A stretch of 37,487 bases of DNA from Candidatus Saccharimonadota bacterium (GTDB taxonomy: Bacteria; Patescibacteriota; Saccharimonadia; Saccharimonadales; Saccharimonadaceae). The stretch's first letter is position 1, and the number at the start of each line of letters is the position of its first letter. Under the pieces are notes generated by a model. The model was given only the letters and a program-made list of their open reading frames with translations. It made no database searches and had not been told where the DNA came from. Below, one piece after another: positions 17,476 to 24,745 of the stretch. The translations under genes were made by a program, and so were the position numbers. Where the stretch lies: positions 1 to 37,487 of the forward strand of contig JAFWSN010000008.1 of the NCBI GenBank assembly GCA_017519305.1, given 5' to 3'.

Positions 17476-17484
17476 TGCTATAAT
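17476..17484 (+). promoter_or_regulatory. Promoter of the surface-glycan cluster (extended -10)
   Basis: TGCTATAAT (17476-17484) is an extended -10 box with no good -35. The ribosome-binding site AGGAG follows at about 17494-17498. Confidence 0.6.
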
Positions 17485-17505
17485 AATATATATAGGAGCT
17501 CAGCA

Positions 17506-19011
17506 ATGAAAAAGAATCTACTTACGAAAATCGCCAAGGCATCAATGATTATTTTGCCGTGTTCGATTTTCTTCTCATACCACCCACTATTTTATTTTGG
17601 CGCGGATAGTTTGATGCACTACGAGCTTTCGCTCGCACTCATCGCGTTGGTTCTTTTCGACATCATTGCGGCCATCTACTTAATTCTAAATCGCGAACTT
17701 CTCAAAAAAGCGCCGAAACGTTTTCTCATCGTTACCGCGCTTTTTCCAATCTACGCCACGCTCTCGATTTTGTGGTCATCTAGCAAACTCCATGGCTTCT
17801 TTGCCGCGGGCATTATTTGGGCTATCTACCTCGCCATTCACGCCTACGGCTGGGTCTACCAAGATTTATTAAAAGACAAAAAATTCACCAGCAAATTTAT
17901 CCAAATTTTCTTCGTCGTAAGTCTCATCGTTTGCGCTTTTTGCTGGCTCCAATGCATTGTTGATTTGCTAGGCGTTGGCCAGGAAGCCACACTTATGTGC
18001 ACCGGCTGCGGCTACCGCATCTTTGGCTTCCCGCATCCAAATGGTTTTATGGCTGAGCCACAATATCTCGGCGGCGTTTTACTCGCCCCGGCTTTGCTCT
18101 CGCTCTATTTGCTTGGCCAAGAATTTTCCAAAAAACGTTTGGCGCTCGCCTTCGTCTTTGCCGCGACCATCTTCCTTTCACTTTCTCGCGGCGCGATTTA
18201 CGCCTTCGCCGTGGCATCGGCCGTACTAATCGTAGCGACAATTGTTAAGCAAAAAACTGCCCGCGCTTTGTTTATTATTCCACTGCTCGCGCTCGCCTTC
18301 CTCTTCACGTTAAATGCGCAGGGTCTCTTCGCTCAATTTTCCCGCACGGACGACACTTACACTTCCGGCATCTCCAAAGTAATTAACCAATTGTCGCTCG
18401 GCAAAATCGACATTTCCGCCAAAGAATCTGACGATGCTAACACAGAAGAATCAGTAGAGAACGAAACGAACAAAAAAGATCCAGCAGCTTCGCCAGAATT
18501 TGAAGTCATTGCGAAAACCGAGCCAGCCGAAACCGCTTACTACGACGGCTACGTCGAAGCTTCCACTAACGGCCGCACCGCTCTGTTTAGAGCATCAGTC
18601 GCGCTTGCCACAGCCAGCCCGCACAACTTCCTCTTCGGCGTCGGCATCGGCAGCGGCGGCAACGCCATCTATCAAAACTATATCGACCCAGGCTTTATCG
18701 ATGACGCCAAAACCAGACAAATGATCAAAGACGCCGGCGTGGATATTCCAAGCCTCAACGTCCAAAGCGAATACGCCGAACTCTTCCTGGAATTCGGCAT
18801 CATCGGCATTATCCTCATCGTCCTTGTTGCCATCCTTTGTATCCAAAGCATCCTCGGCCACAAAGACAGAATCTTCCTGCTGACGCTCGCGGTAGCCTAC
18901 CTCGTCGCCTTCGCTTTCTGCTCCGGCCTCACCAACTCGCTCTATCTCTACCTCTTCATTCCAATCTTCTACTACGTGCTTAAGAACTACAGAACTAAAT
19001 ATGTCGGCTAA
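17506..19011 (+). CDS. O-antigen-ligase/Wzy-like polytopic membrane protein
   Basis: The 501-residue protein has 10 or more membrane helices, with a large outside loop (about 290-410) before the last helices. The loop is acidic and low-complexity in its first part (DDANTEESVENETNKKD). It then contains NGRTALFRASVALATASPHN and FLFGVGIGSGG, which fits the ligase/polymerase signature in which an Arg and a His in this loop are needed. These proteins link or polymerise lipid-linked glycans outside the membrane. It begins a run of four glycan genes, preceded by AGGAG and ending in an 11-nt overlap with the acyltransferase gene. Confidence 0.82.
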   Translation: MKKNLLTKIAKASMIILPCSIFFSYHPLFYFGADSLMHYELSLALIALVLFDIIAAIYLILNRELLKKAPKRFLIVTALFPIYATLSILWSSSKLHGFFAAGIIWAIYLAIHAYGWVYQDLLKDKKFTSKFIQIFFVVSLIVCAFCWLQCIVDLLGVGQEATLMCTGCGYRIFGFPHPNGFMAEPQYLGGVLLAPALLSLYLLGQEFSKKRLALAFVFAATIFLSLSRGAIYAFAVASAVLIVATIVKQKTARALFIIPLLALAFLFTLNAQGLFAQFSRTDDTYTSGISKVINQLSLGKIDISAKESDDANTEESVENETNKKDPAASPEFEVIAKTEPAETAYYDGYVEASTNGRTALFRASVALATASPHNFLFGVGIGSGGNAIYQNYIDPGFIDDAKTRQMIKDAGVDIPSLNVQSEYAELFLEFGIIGIILIVLVAILCIQSILGHKDRIFLLTLAVAYLVAFAFCSGLTNSLYLYLFIPIFYYVLKNYRTKYVG

Positions 19012-20041
19012 AAAACGTTTGCCATTTATCGACATTGCGCGCGCTTTTGCGATGCTGAGTATCGTGCTTTTGCACGCACTTTCCACGTCTTCGCACAACG
19101 CCGAAGTCTACCGCTTCCTCATGTGTTTCAATGTGCCGCTCTTTTTCGTTTTGTCCGGCCTCACTTTCCGCGTTAAAGAAAACGAATCCTTCTGGCAATT
19201 TTTGCGCACCAAATTCCTCCGCATCATGTTGCCATATTTTGTTTGGAGCCTGCTGTTTTTAATTCCATATTTTATTTTTGGCCGCGAAACCAGCACCGAA
19301 CTTTCACAGTCCGCTTCGTTTGATCTGGTCGGGCAACTCAAAAGCACGTTCTACGGCAACGGCGTCGCCGGCGCAATTAAACAAAATACGCCACTTTGGT
19401 TCTTGCCGGCACTTTTCTCAACCGAAGTTTTGTTCTACTTTATCGTCAAAAAAATCAAACAACCAAAATTCCAAATTCTCACTCTCGCTTTGCTCGTACT
19501 CGTTGGCTTCGGCAGCACACTTCTTCTTAAAGAAATCTATCTCCCGTGGGGAATCAACACCGCCCTCCAAATCGGCCTCTGTTTTTACGCCGGATTTTTG
19601 TTAAAAAATCACGTCGAAAAACTCAAGCTCCCGCTCGTTTTAATCATACTTCTGACCGTCGGCATCGTGGCTTACGTTTTCAACGCCAAAGAAAACATCA
19701 TTTGGTCCGACTACCTTTACCAAAATTATTTTCTCAGTCTGCTTTCCGGCCTGGCTTTTTCGGGCGTATTCATTGGCATTGCTCAGTGGATTAAACAATC
19801 TCGCCCGCTCGAATTCATCGGCAAAAACACCATGGCAATTTTGATCTTCCACAAATTATTTATCGTACTTGCGCAAACCAAACTCGGCACCGTTTCCAAA
19901 CTTTATGCCAATAGTAACATCGCCCTGGAGCTTACTATCGCAATCGCCGTCACACTCGTTGCTACGCTCGCTTCCATTGTGATCGGCCTCATCATCCGCA
20001 AAATCTTGCCACAGCTCATTGGTGAGCGAAAGATGGTATAA
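19001..20041 (+). CDS. Acyltransferase-3 family membrane protein
   Basis: The 346-residue protein has the family's opening signature FIDIARAFAMLSIVLLHALS, with the key His in helix 1, followed by CFNVPLFFVLSGLTF and TKFLRIMLPYFVWSLLF. About ten membrane helices make up nearly the whole chain. Members transfer acyl groups, usually acetyl, to surface carbohydrates. The ATG lies inside the last codons of the O-antigen-ligase-like gene (19001-19011), so the two are translationally linked. Its own last codons contain the -10 box of the next gene. Confidence 0.88.
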   Translation: MSAKKRLPFIDIARAFAMLSIVLLHALSTSSHNAEVYRFLMCFNVPLFFVLSGLTFRVKENESFWQFLRTKFLRIMLPYFVWSLLFLIPYFIFGRETSTELSQSASFDLVGQLKSTFYGNGVAGAIKQNTPLWFLPALFSTEVLFYFIVKKIKQPKFQILTLALLVLVGFGSTLLLKEIYLPWGINTALQIGLCFYAGFLLKNHVEKLKLPLVLIILLTVGIVAYVFNAKENIIWSDYLYQNYFLSLLSGLAFSGVFIGIAQWIKQSRPLEFIGKNTMAILIFHKLFIVLAQTKLGTVSKLYANSNIALELTIAIAVTLVATLASIVIGLIIRKILPQLIGERKMV

Positions 20042-20042
20042 T
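20037..20042 (+). promoter_or_regulatory. -10 box of the sugar transferase gene (leaderless)
   Basis: TATAAT overlaps the stop codon of the acyltransferase gene and ends 9 nt before ATG 20052. A second TATAAT (20046-20051) directly abuts the ATG and is too close to serve. Confidence 0.5.
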
Positions 20043-20051
20043 ATATATAAT

Positions 20052-21488
20052 ATGCGCAAGAAATCTGATTTGATTATTCGTCTAGCTTTAATTATCGGCG
20101 ATGCCGCAGCCCTCATTGCATCTTTTGCTGTGGCCTATTTTATTCGCGCCTATGTCATTTCGCAAAACCAATATTTTGTGAATTTCAATTCAGACCTTTC
20201 CGAATTCGTCTTTTCGATTATTTTCTTAATCCCGGCTTTGCTCATTATTCTTGCTGCGCTTGGTCTTTACAAAAAACGCGTCTTTATGGGTCGTTCACGT
20301 CTGCCGGAACTTGGCAGGATTTTGCTCGCTTCGGTTCTTAGTGTCGCCGCGTTGATTACCTATGGTTTTTTCGCTGAGACCAATCTTTTCCCAGTGCGCA
20401 CCATCGCGATCTTTTCTGTAGGTTTTAGTTTCTTGTTCCTTTTGATTGAGCGCAGCTTGATTCGTCTTATTGCCCATCAAATTTTCCGCAAAGATTATGG
20501 TACGCGCCGCGTTATTATTGTTGGTAACAATTCCAACACCGAGTATCTTGCTAGCTACATCGCAAGCTATCCAGAAAAATGTGGCTATCATTTGGCCGGT
20601 ATTGTGGCGAACCGTAAATACATTCCAAAAGATTTAAAAACTCATCAATACTCATCACTCAAAGAAGCTTTGAAAAAATCTCGCGCCGACGTAGTTTTCC
20701 AAACCGACGAAAAAGCCACCGAATATGTTTACAAACAGGCTATTTCAAAACATTTGTTATATTACTTTGTCCCGAGCGAAACCGCACTTTCGTCTCACTT
20801 TGGCGACATCGAGCTCATCGGCAACACGCCAGCCGTGATGGTGAAGCTCACTCCACTCTACGGCGGCGCCGCAGTAATTAAGCGCACTTTTGATATTTGT
20901 TTTAGTTTTATCGCAATTATCATCGCCGCAATTCCAATGTTGCTTACTTGGATTGCTATCAAACTTTCCGACATTAAACATTCACCAATTTATGCAGACG
21001 AACGTCTCACGCGTTACAACCGCAAATTTAAATGCTACAAATTCCGTTCAATGAAAAGCGAATATAGTGGCATGCCAGCCGAAGCAGCCTTTATCAAAAT
21101 GGGTAAACCAGAGCTCATCAAAGCCTATCGCAAAAATGGCGACTTCATGAAAAATGATCCGCGCATTACTAAAATCGGTAAGTTTATTCGCGCCACTTCG
21201 CTCGATGAATTGCCGCAACTTTTCAATATTTTGAAGGGCGACATTTCTTTGATTGGCCCACGCGCTTTGCTCCCGGGCGAGCTTCGCAATTACGGCGATC
21301 GCTCACTTATCCTTTCGGTCAAATCCGGCTTGACTGGCTTCGCGCAAGTTTCTGGTCGTCGCGATATTCCGTTTGAAGAACGCCGCATGCTCGATATTTA
21401 TTACGTTAAAAACTGGTCACTCTGGCTTGACTTGCAAATCTTCTTTAAGACAATTTTGGTGGTTATCAGAGGGGATGGCGCCAAATGA
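20052..21488 (+). CDS. Polyprenyl-phosphate sugar-1-phosphate transferase (WbaP/CpsE type)
   Basis: The 478-residue protein has four N-terminal membrane helices, a CoA-binding-like middle domain (RRVIIVGNNSNTEYLASYI) and the C-terminal bacterial sugar transferase domain. That domain contains the membrane helix IKRTFDICFSFIAI, KCYKFRSMK (about 330), NDPRITKIGKFIR, TSLDELPQLFNILKGD and SLIGPRALLPGE, then SGLTGFAQVSGR. It loads the first sugar phosphate onto undecaprenyl phosphate, starting a repeat unit for a capsule, exopolysaccharide or glycoprotein glycan. I chose ATG 20052 over an upstream ATG at 20019, which lies inside the acyltransferase gene. Confidence 0.93.
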   Translation: MRKKSDLIIRLALIIGDAAALIASFAVAYFIRAYVISQNQYFVNFNSDLSEFVFSIIFLIPALLIILAALGLYKKRVFMGRSRLPELGRILLASVLSVAALITYGFFAETNLFPVRTIAIFSVGFSFLFLLIERSLIRLIAHQIFRKDYGTRRVIIVGNNSNTEYLASYIASYPEKCGYHLAGIVANRKYIPKDLKTHQYSSLKEALKKSRADVVFQTDEKATEYVYKQAISKHLLYYFVPSETALSSHFGDIELIGNTPAVMVKLTPLYGGAAVIKRTFDICFSFIAIIIAAIPMLLTWIAIKLSDIKHSPIYADERLTRYNRKFKCYKFRSMKSEYSGMPAEAAFIKMGKPELIKAYRKNGDFMKNDPRITKIGKFIRATSLDELPQLFNILKGDISLIGPRALLPGELRNYGDRSLILSVKSGLTGFAQVSGRRDIPFEERRMLDIYYVKNWSLWLDLQIFFKTILVVIRGDGAK

Positions 21489-22606
21489 AAACCGCACCAA
21501 AAGTTGCGCTAGTTTGCGATTGGCTAACTAGTGTTGGTGGTGGGGAAAAAGTCTTGCTCGCTTTCCACGAAATGTTCAAAGACGCGCCAATTTATACTTC
21601 GAAATACAACAAGAAAAAAATCGACTGGTTTAAAGACGCCGATGTCCGTACTGGCTGGCTGCAAATTTTCCCAACTTGCTTGCGCCGTTTGGTCGGTCCT
21701 TTGCGCCAACGCTATTTTAAACATCTCGATTTATCCGAATATGACATTGTGATTTCGGTCACCGGTGCCGAAGCTAAATTTGTCCAAGCCAAAAACGGCG
21801 TGCATATTTGCTACTGCCACGTTCCAACTCAATATTACTGGGGCATGTACGACGACTACGTTAAGAATCCGGGCTTCGGTATTCTTAATCCAGTCGTGCG
21901 TTTCTTCTTCAAATTAATGGTCAAACCACTTCGCAAAGCCGACTACAAAGCCGCTCAAAAACCAGATTACTACTTAACAATTTCTGAACACGCCAAAGCA
22001 CAAATCAAAAAATACTATGGTCGTGAATCGACCATCATCGCTCCGGGCGTCGAAGTTGACGCTTTCAAAACTGCCTTCGAGAAAAACGAACGCGTCGAAG
22101 ACTATTTCATTACCACTTCGCGCCAAGTCAACTGGAAACGTCTAGACCTCGCCGTCAAAGCCTGCCAAAAAACGGGGAATCGTTTGCTGCTAATCGGCAC
22201 CGGTCCAGAACATCAGAAATTAGCTAAAATCGCTGGCGGTTCCGAAAACATTAAGTTCTTGCCAACCATGCGCAAAGAAAAACTTGCTAAATATCTTGCC
22301 GCAGCCAAAGGCTATTTGTTCCCAAGCCTCGAGCCATTCGGCATTGCGCCGGTCGAAGCTCTAGCTACCGGTTGCCCAGTTATTGCTTTTGGTGAGGGTG
22401 GTGCGCTTGATTATATTAAAGACAAAGAAAATGGTTTATTGTTCAAAGAACAAACCGTCGACTCACTTGCTAGTGCTATTAATAAATTCGAATCACTCAA
22501 ATTCGACCGCAACAAAATTTCGCGTTCGGCCGATGGTTTCGCTATGGAACGCTTCAACAAAGAAGCTGCTGATTTTATTAAACATGCTGGAAAGGCTCTC
22601 AAATGA
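21485..22606 (+). CDS. Glycosyltransferase family 4
   Basis: The 373-residue protein is a GT-B-fold transferase. The N-terminal lobe holds CDWLTSVGGGEKVLL (acceptor-side glycine loop) and HICYCHVPTQYYWGMYDDY; the C-terminal lobe holds TTSRQVNWKRLDLAVKA, LLIGTGPEH and EPFGIAPVEALATGCPVIAF (about 283-302), with the E-x7-E motif that binds the nucleotide-sugar. It probably adds the second sugar, often mannose or a related hexose, to the lipid carrier loaded by the preceding gene. The start overlaps that gene's stop as ATGA (21485-21488), and the stop overlaps ruvA in the same way. Confidence 0.9.
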   Translation: MKTAPKVALVCDWLTSVGGGEKVLLAFHEMFKDAPIYTSKYNKKKIDWFKDADVRTGWLQIFPTCLRRLVGPLRQRYFKHLDLSEYDIVISVTGAEAKFVQAKNGVHICYCHVPTQYYWGMYDDYVKNPGFGILNPVVRFFFKLMVKPLRKADYKAAQKPDYYLTISEHAKAQIKKYYGRESTIIAPGVEVDAFKTAFEKNERVEDYFITTSRQVNWKRLDLAVKACQKTGNRLLLIGTGPEHQKLAKIAGGSENIKFLPTMRKEKLAKYLAAAKGYLFPSLEPFGIAPVEALATGCPVIAFGEGGALDYIKDKENGLLFKEQTVDSLASAINKFESLKFDRNKISRSADGFAMERFNKEAADFIKHAGKALK

Positions 22607-23178
22607 TTGCTCACGTCAAAGGTGTTATCGCCGAAAAATTTAACAATGCTGTTATTGTTGATGTTAATGGCATTGGTTACGAAGTCACTCTCACCGCACT
22701 CGATTATGATGCAGTTTCTCTCGGTGATGAAATCAAGTTCTATACCTATCACAGTATCCGCGAAAACGCCGAAGAGCTTTACGGTTTTTCTAGCCTTGCC
22801 GCCAAAAAACTATTTGAACTCTTAATTTCAGTCCAGGGAATTGGGCCAAAAGCCGCTATCGCAATTCTGAGTTTAGCCGCTCCAGAAGAAGTCAGAAACG
22901 CCATTGCCAATGCCGACGCCGTCTTTGTTTCGAAGGCCAGTGGTGTAGGGAAGAAGTCTGCCGAACGTGTAATCGTAGATCTTCGCGACAAGGTTGGCAT
23001 TCCGTCTCACTATGGTGCCACCGAAGTCGTATCTACCTCTGTTAAAACTGAGCCAGACGAGGCCCTAGACGCTCTCATCGCCCTCGGTTTCCCACTGAGA
23101 GAAGCCACTGCAGCGCTCGAAAAAGTGGACCCTGCACTTCCTCTCGAAGAAAGAATCAAATTAGCCTTGAAAAAATAA
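22603..23178 (+). CDS. ruvA: Holliday junction branch-migration protein RuvA
   Basis: The 191-residue protein is normal in length. Domain I is an OB fold (MIAHVKGVIAEKF to YGFSSL). Domain II has two helix-hairpin-helix motifs, LISVQGIGPKAAIAIL (about 73-88) and SKASGVGKKSAERVIVDL (about 109-126). Domain III (about 148-191) matches the UBA-like module that contacts RuvB (ALDALIALGFPLREA). It binds four-way junctions as a tetramer. The start overlaps the glycosyltransferase stop (ATGA), so ruvA appears to be transcribed from the glycan operon. ruvB and ruvC are not in the window. Confidence 0.96.
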   Translation: MIAHVKGVIAEKFNNAVIVDVNGIGYEVTLTALDYDAVSLGDEIKFYTYHSIRENAEELYGFSSLAAKKLFELLISVQGIGPKAAIAILSLAAPEEVRNAIANADAVFVSKASGVGKKSAERVIVDLRDKVGIPSHYGATEVVSTSVKTEPDEALDALIALGFPLREATAALEKVDPALPLEERIKLALKK

Positions 23179-23231
23179 AATAACTGTGTTAAAATAACAG
23201 ATAATTGTCTAATATTAAAGGTTAATAAATC

Positions 23232-23705
23232 ATGAGTTTTTCAATTTTAAAGCAAATTGGTGACGCCCAAAAGAAGAAAGCTGTTGTTGACGTCCGTTCT
23301 GGTGACACCGTTAAGGTCACCCAAAAAATTAAAGAAGGTGACAAATTCCGTTTCCAGGTTTTTGAAGGCGTTGTAATCCGTGTCGATCGCAAAGAATCTC
23401 ACACTGCTCGCATCGTTGTCCGCAAGGTTACCTCTGGTGTTGGCGTCGAGAAATCTTTCCTTCTCCACAGCCCACTCGTTGAGAAAATCGAAATCACCAA
23501 GCGTTCAAAGGTTCGCCGCAACAATTTGAGCTACCTCAGAAAGCGCTCTGGTAAATCCGCTCGTCTCGCCGGCAAAGACTTCGATCGTGCTGCCGTTAAC
23601 GACGTTACTGTCGTCGAAGAGCCAGTCGCCGAAGCTCCTGCCGAAGAGGCTGCTCCAGCTGAAGAACCAGCTGCCGAAGCTCCAGCCGAAGAAAAAGCTG
23701 AGTAA
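23232..23705 (+). CDS. rplS: 50S ribosomal protein L19 with acidic C-terminal extension
   Basis: The 157-residue protein has the L19 core in residues 1-118 (SGDTVKVTQKIKEGDKFRFQ, FEGVVIRVDR, SFLLHSPLVEKIEI, RRNNLSYLRKRSGKSAR). It then continues for about 40 residues rich in Glu, Ala and Pro (VEEPVAEAPAEEAAPAEEPA). Typical L19 stops near residue 115. The tail is low-complexity and negatively charged, and its role is unknown. AAAGG stands upstream of the ATG, and a strong terminator follows 10 nt after the stop, so this is a single-gene unit. Confidence 0.95.
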   Translation: MSFSILKQIGDAQKKKAVVDVRSGDTVKVTQKIKEGDKFRFQVFEGVVIRVDRKESHTARIVVRKVTSGVGVEKSFLLHSPLVEKIEITKRSKVRRNNLSYLRKRSGKSARLAGKDFDRAAVNDVTVVEEPVAEAPAEEAAPAEEPAAEAPAEEKAE

Positions 23706-23715
23706 TAAGTATTCA

Positions 23716-23743
23716 AAATCACCCCGTACAGGGGTGATTTTTT
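23716..23743 (+). terminator. Terminator after rplS
   Basis: AAATCACCCC (23716-23725), loop GTACA, GGGGTGATTT (23731-23740), then more Ts. The stem is a perfect 10 bp. Confidence 0.9.
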
Positions 23744-23752
23744 GTTCGAATC

Positions 23753-23761
23753 TGCTACTAT
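23753..23761 (+). promoter_or_regulatory. Extended -10 of rnhB-yraN (leaderless)
   Basis: TGCTACTAT (23753-23761) fits TGn plus a -10 box and ends 6 nt before ATG 23768, so the first transcribed base should be the A of the ATG. No Shine-Dalgarno sequence is present. Confidence 0.55.
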
Positions 23762-23767
23762 AAATAT

Positions 23768-24745
23768 ATGGCAATCTTGGGAATCGACGAAGTTGGTCGC
23801 GGTCCGTGGGCAGGTCCGCTCGTTATTGGCGCCGTAATTTTGCCGGAGCAAAAACCAGAATGGATAGACGAACTAACCGACTCCAAGAAACTTTCTGTTA
23901 AAAAACGCGAAAAACTAAACGAGCTAATTTTAAAAGAAGCCGCCGCCACTGGACTCGGCTGGGTTTCGAGCGCTGAAATCGACGAGCTCGGTTTATCGGC
24001 ATCTTTAAAGCTTGCCGCTCGTCGCGCGGTCGAAGAAGTGCAAAAAGCCCACGTTCCATTTACCGAAATTATTATCGACGGCACGATTAATTTTCTCGCT
24101 GGCACCAAACTCGAAAACTACGTTTCGATTTTGCCTAAAGCCGATTTTCTCATCAAAGAAGTTTCCGCCGCTTCGATTATTGCCAAAGTCGCGCGTGACC
24201 ATTATATGTATGAGCTGGCGGAAAAATATCCTGGCTATGATTTTGAAAAACACGTCGGCTACGGCACCGCCGCCCACCAAAAAGCTTTGAAAGAACTCGG
24301 CCCTTGTCCGGAGCATCGCAAATCTTTCCGCCCGATTCAAAAATTGATCGGGGAATCGAGCTCAGTCGAAAACACGCCGGCGAAAAAGACGGCAAAATCC
24401 GTCACCACCAAGCAAATTGGTGACCGCGCCGAGGCTAAAGTCCGCGAATATTTAAAAAAGCATGGTCATAAAATTTTGGAGCATAATTTCAAAACTAAAT
24501 ACTATGAAATTGATATTGTTTCACTAAAAAATCATACACTGTATTTTACAGAGGTAAAATATCGTAAAAACGCTGAGCATGGTGCGCCACTCGAAAAGGT
24601 AGATTTAAAAAAGCAGAAGCAAATGAAATTCGCCGCGGAGTGTTATCTAAAAACGCACCCGGCCTATGGGGAAACCGAATGCGTTTTAGCTGCGGCCGCG
24701 GTTACGAGCCCAGACTTCAAAATCGAGGATTGGTTTACGATTTAA
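23768..24745 (+). CDS. rnhB: Fused RNase HII and YraN-family nuclease-like protein
   Basis: The 325-residue protein joins two normally separate families. Residues 1-190 are RNase HII, which removes ribonucleotides from DNA: GIDEVGRGPWAGP (catalytic D and E), ELTDSKKLS, IIIDGTINFL, KADFLIKEVSAASIIAKVARD and HVGYGTAAH. After a Lys/Thr linker (about 198-212), residues 213-325 match YraN/UPF0102, a predicted PD-(D/E)xK fold: IGDRAEAKVREYLKKHG, YEIDIVSL and YFTEVKYRK. The two genes are often neighbours in bacteria. The fusion suggests that the YraN partner works on RNase HII products or in the same repair step. The stop overlaps the convergent surface-protein stop by 3 nt. Confidence 0.93.
   Translation: MAILGIDEVGRGPWAGPLVIGAVILPEQKPEWIDELTDSKKLSVKKREKLNELILKEAAATGLGWVSSAEIDELGLSASLKLAARRAVEEVQKAHVPFTEIIIDGTINFLAGTKLENYVSILPKADFLIKEVSAASIIAKVARDHYMYELAEKYPGYDFEKHVGYGTAAHQKALKELGPCPEHRKSFRPIQKLIGESSSVENTPAKKTAKSVTTKQIGDRAEAKVREYLKKHGHKILEHNFKTKYYEIDIVSLKNHTLYFTEVKYRKNAEHGAPLEKVDLKKQKQMKFAAECYLKTHPAYGETECVLAAAAVTSPDFKIEDWFTI

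Noticed and set aside
18595-19098. 167-aa minus-strand ORF opposite the O-antigen-ligase-like gene
   Set aside because: Antisense frame within two clearly coding membrane-protein genes; its composition mirrors the plus strand and no ribosome-binding site is present.
2532-22606. TGA read as an amino acid (code 25, as in Gracilibacteria)
   Set aside because: TGA forms the stop in many ATGA overlaps with intact neighbouring genes, and known proteins end at family-normal lengths.
23505-23851. Two minus-strand ORFs opposite rplS
   Set aside because: They arise from the repetitive Glu/Ala/Pro codons of the L19 tail read backwards (runs of Ser/Ala/Gly or Ser/Trp/Phe) and cross the rplS terminator.
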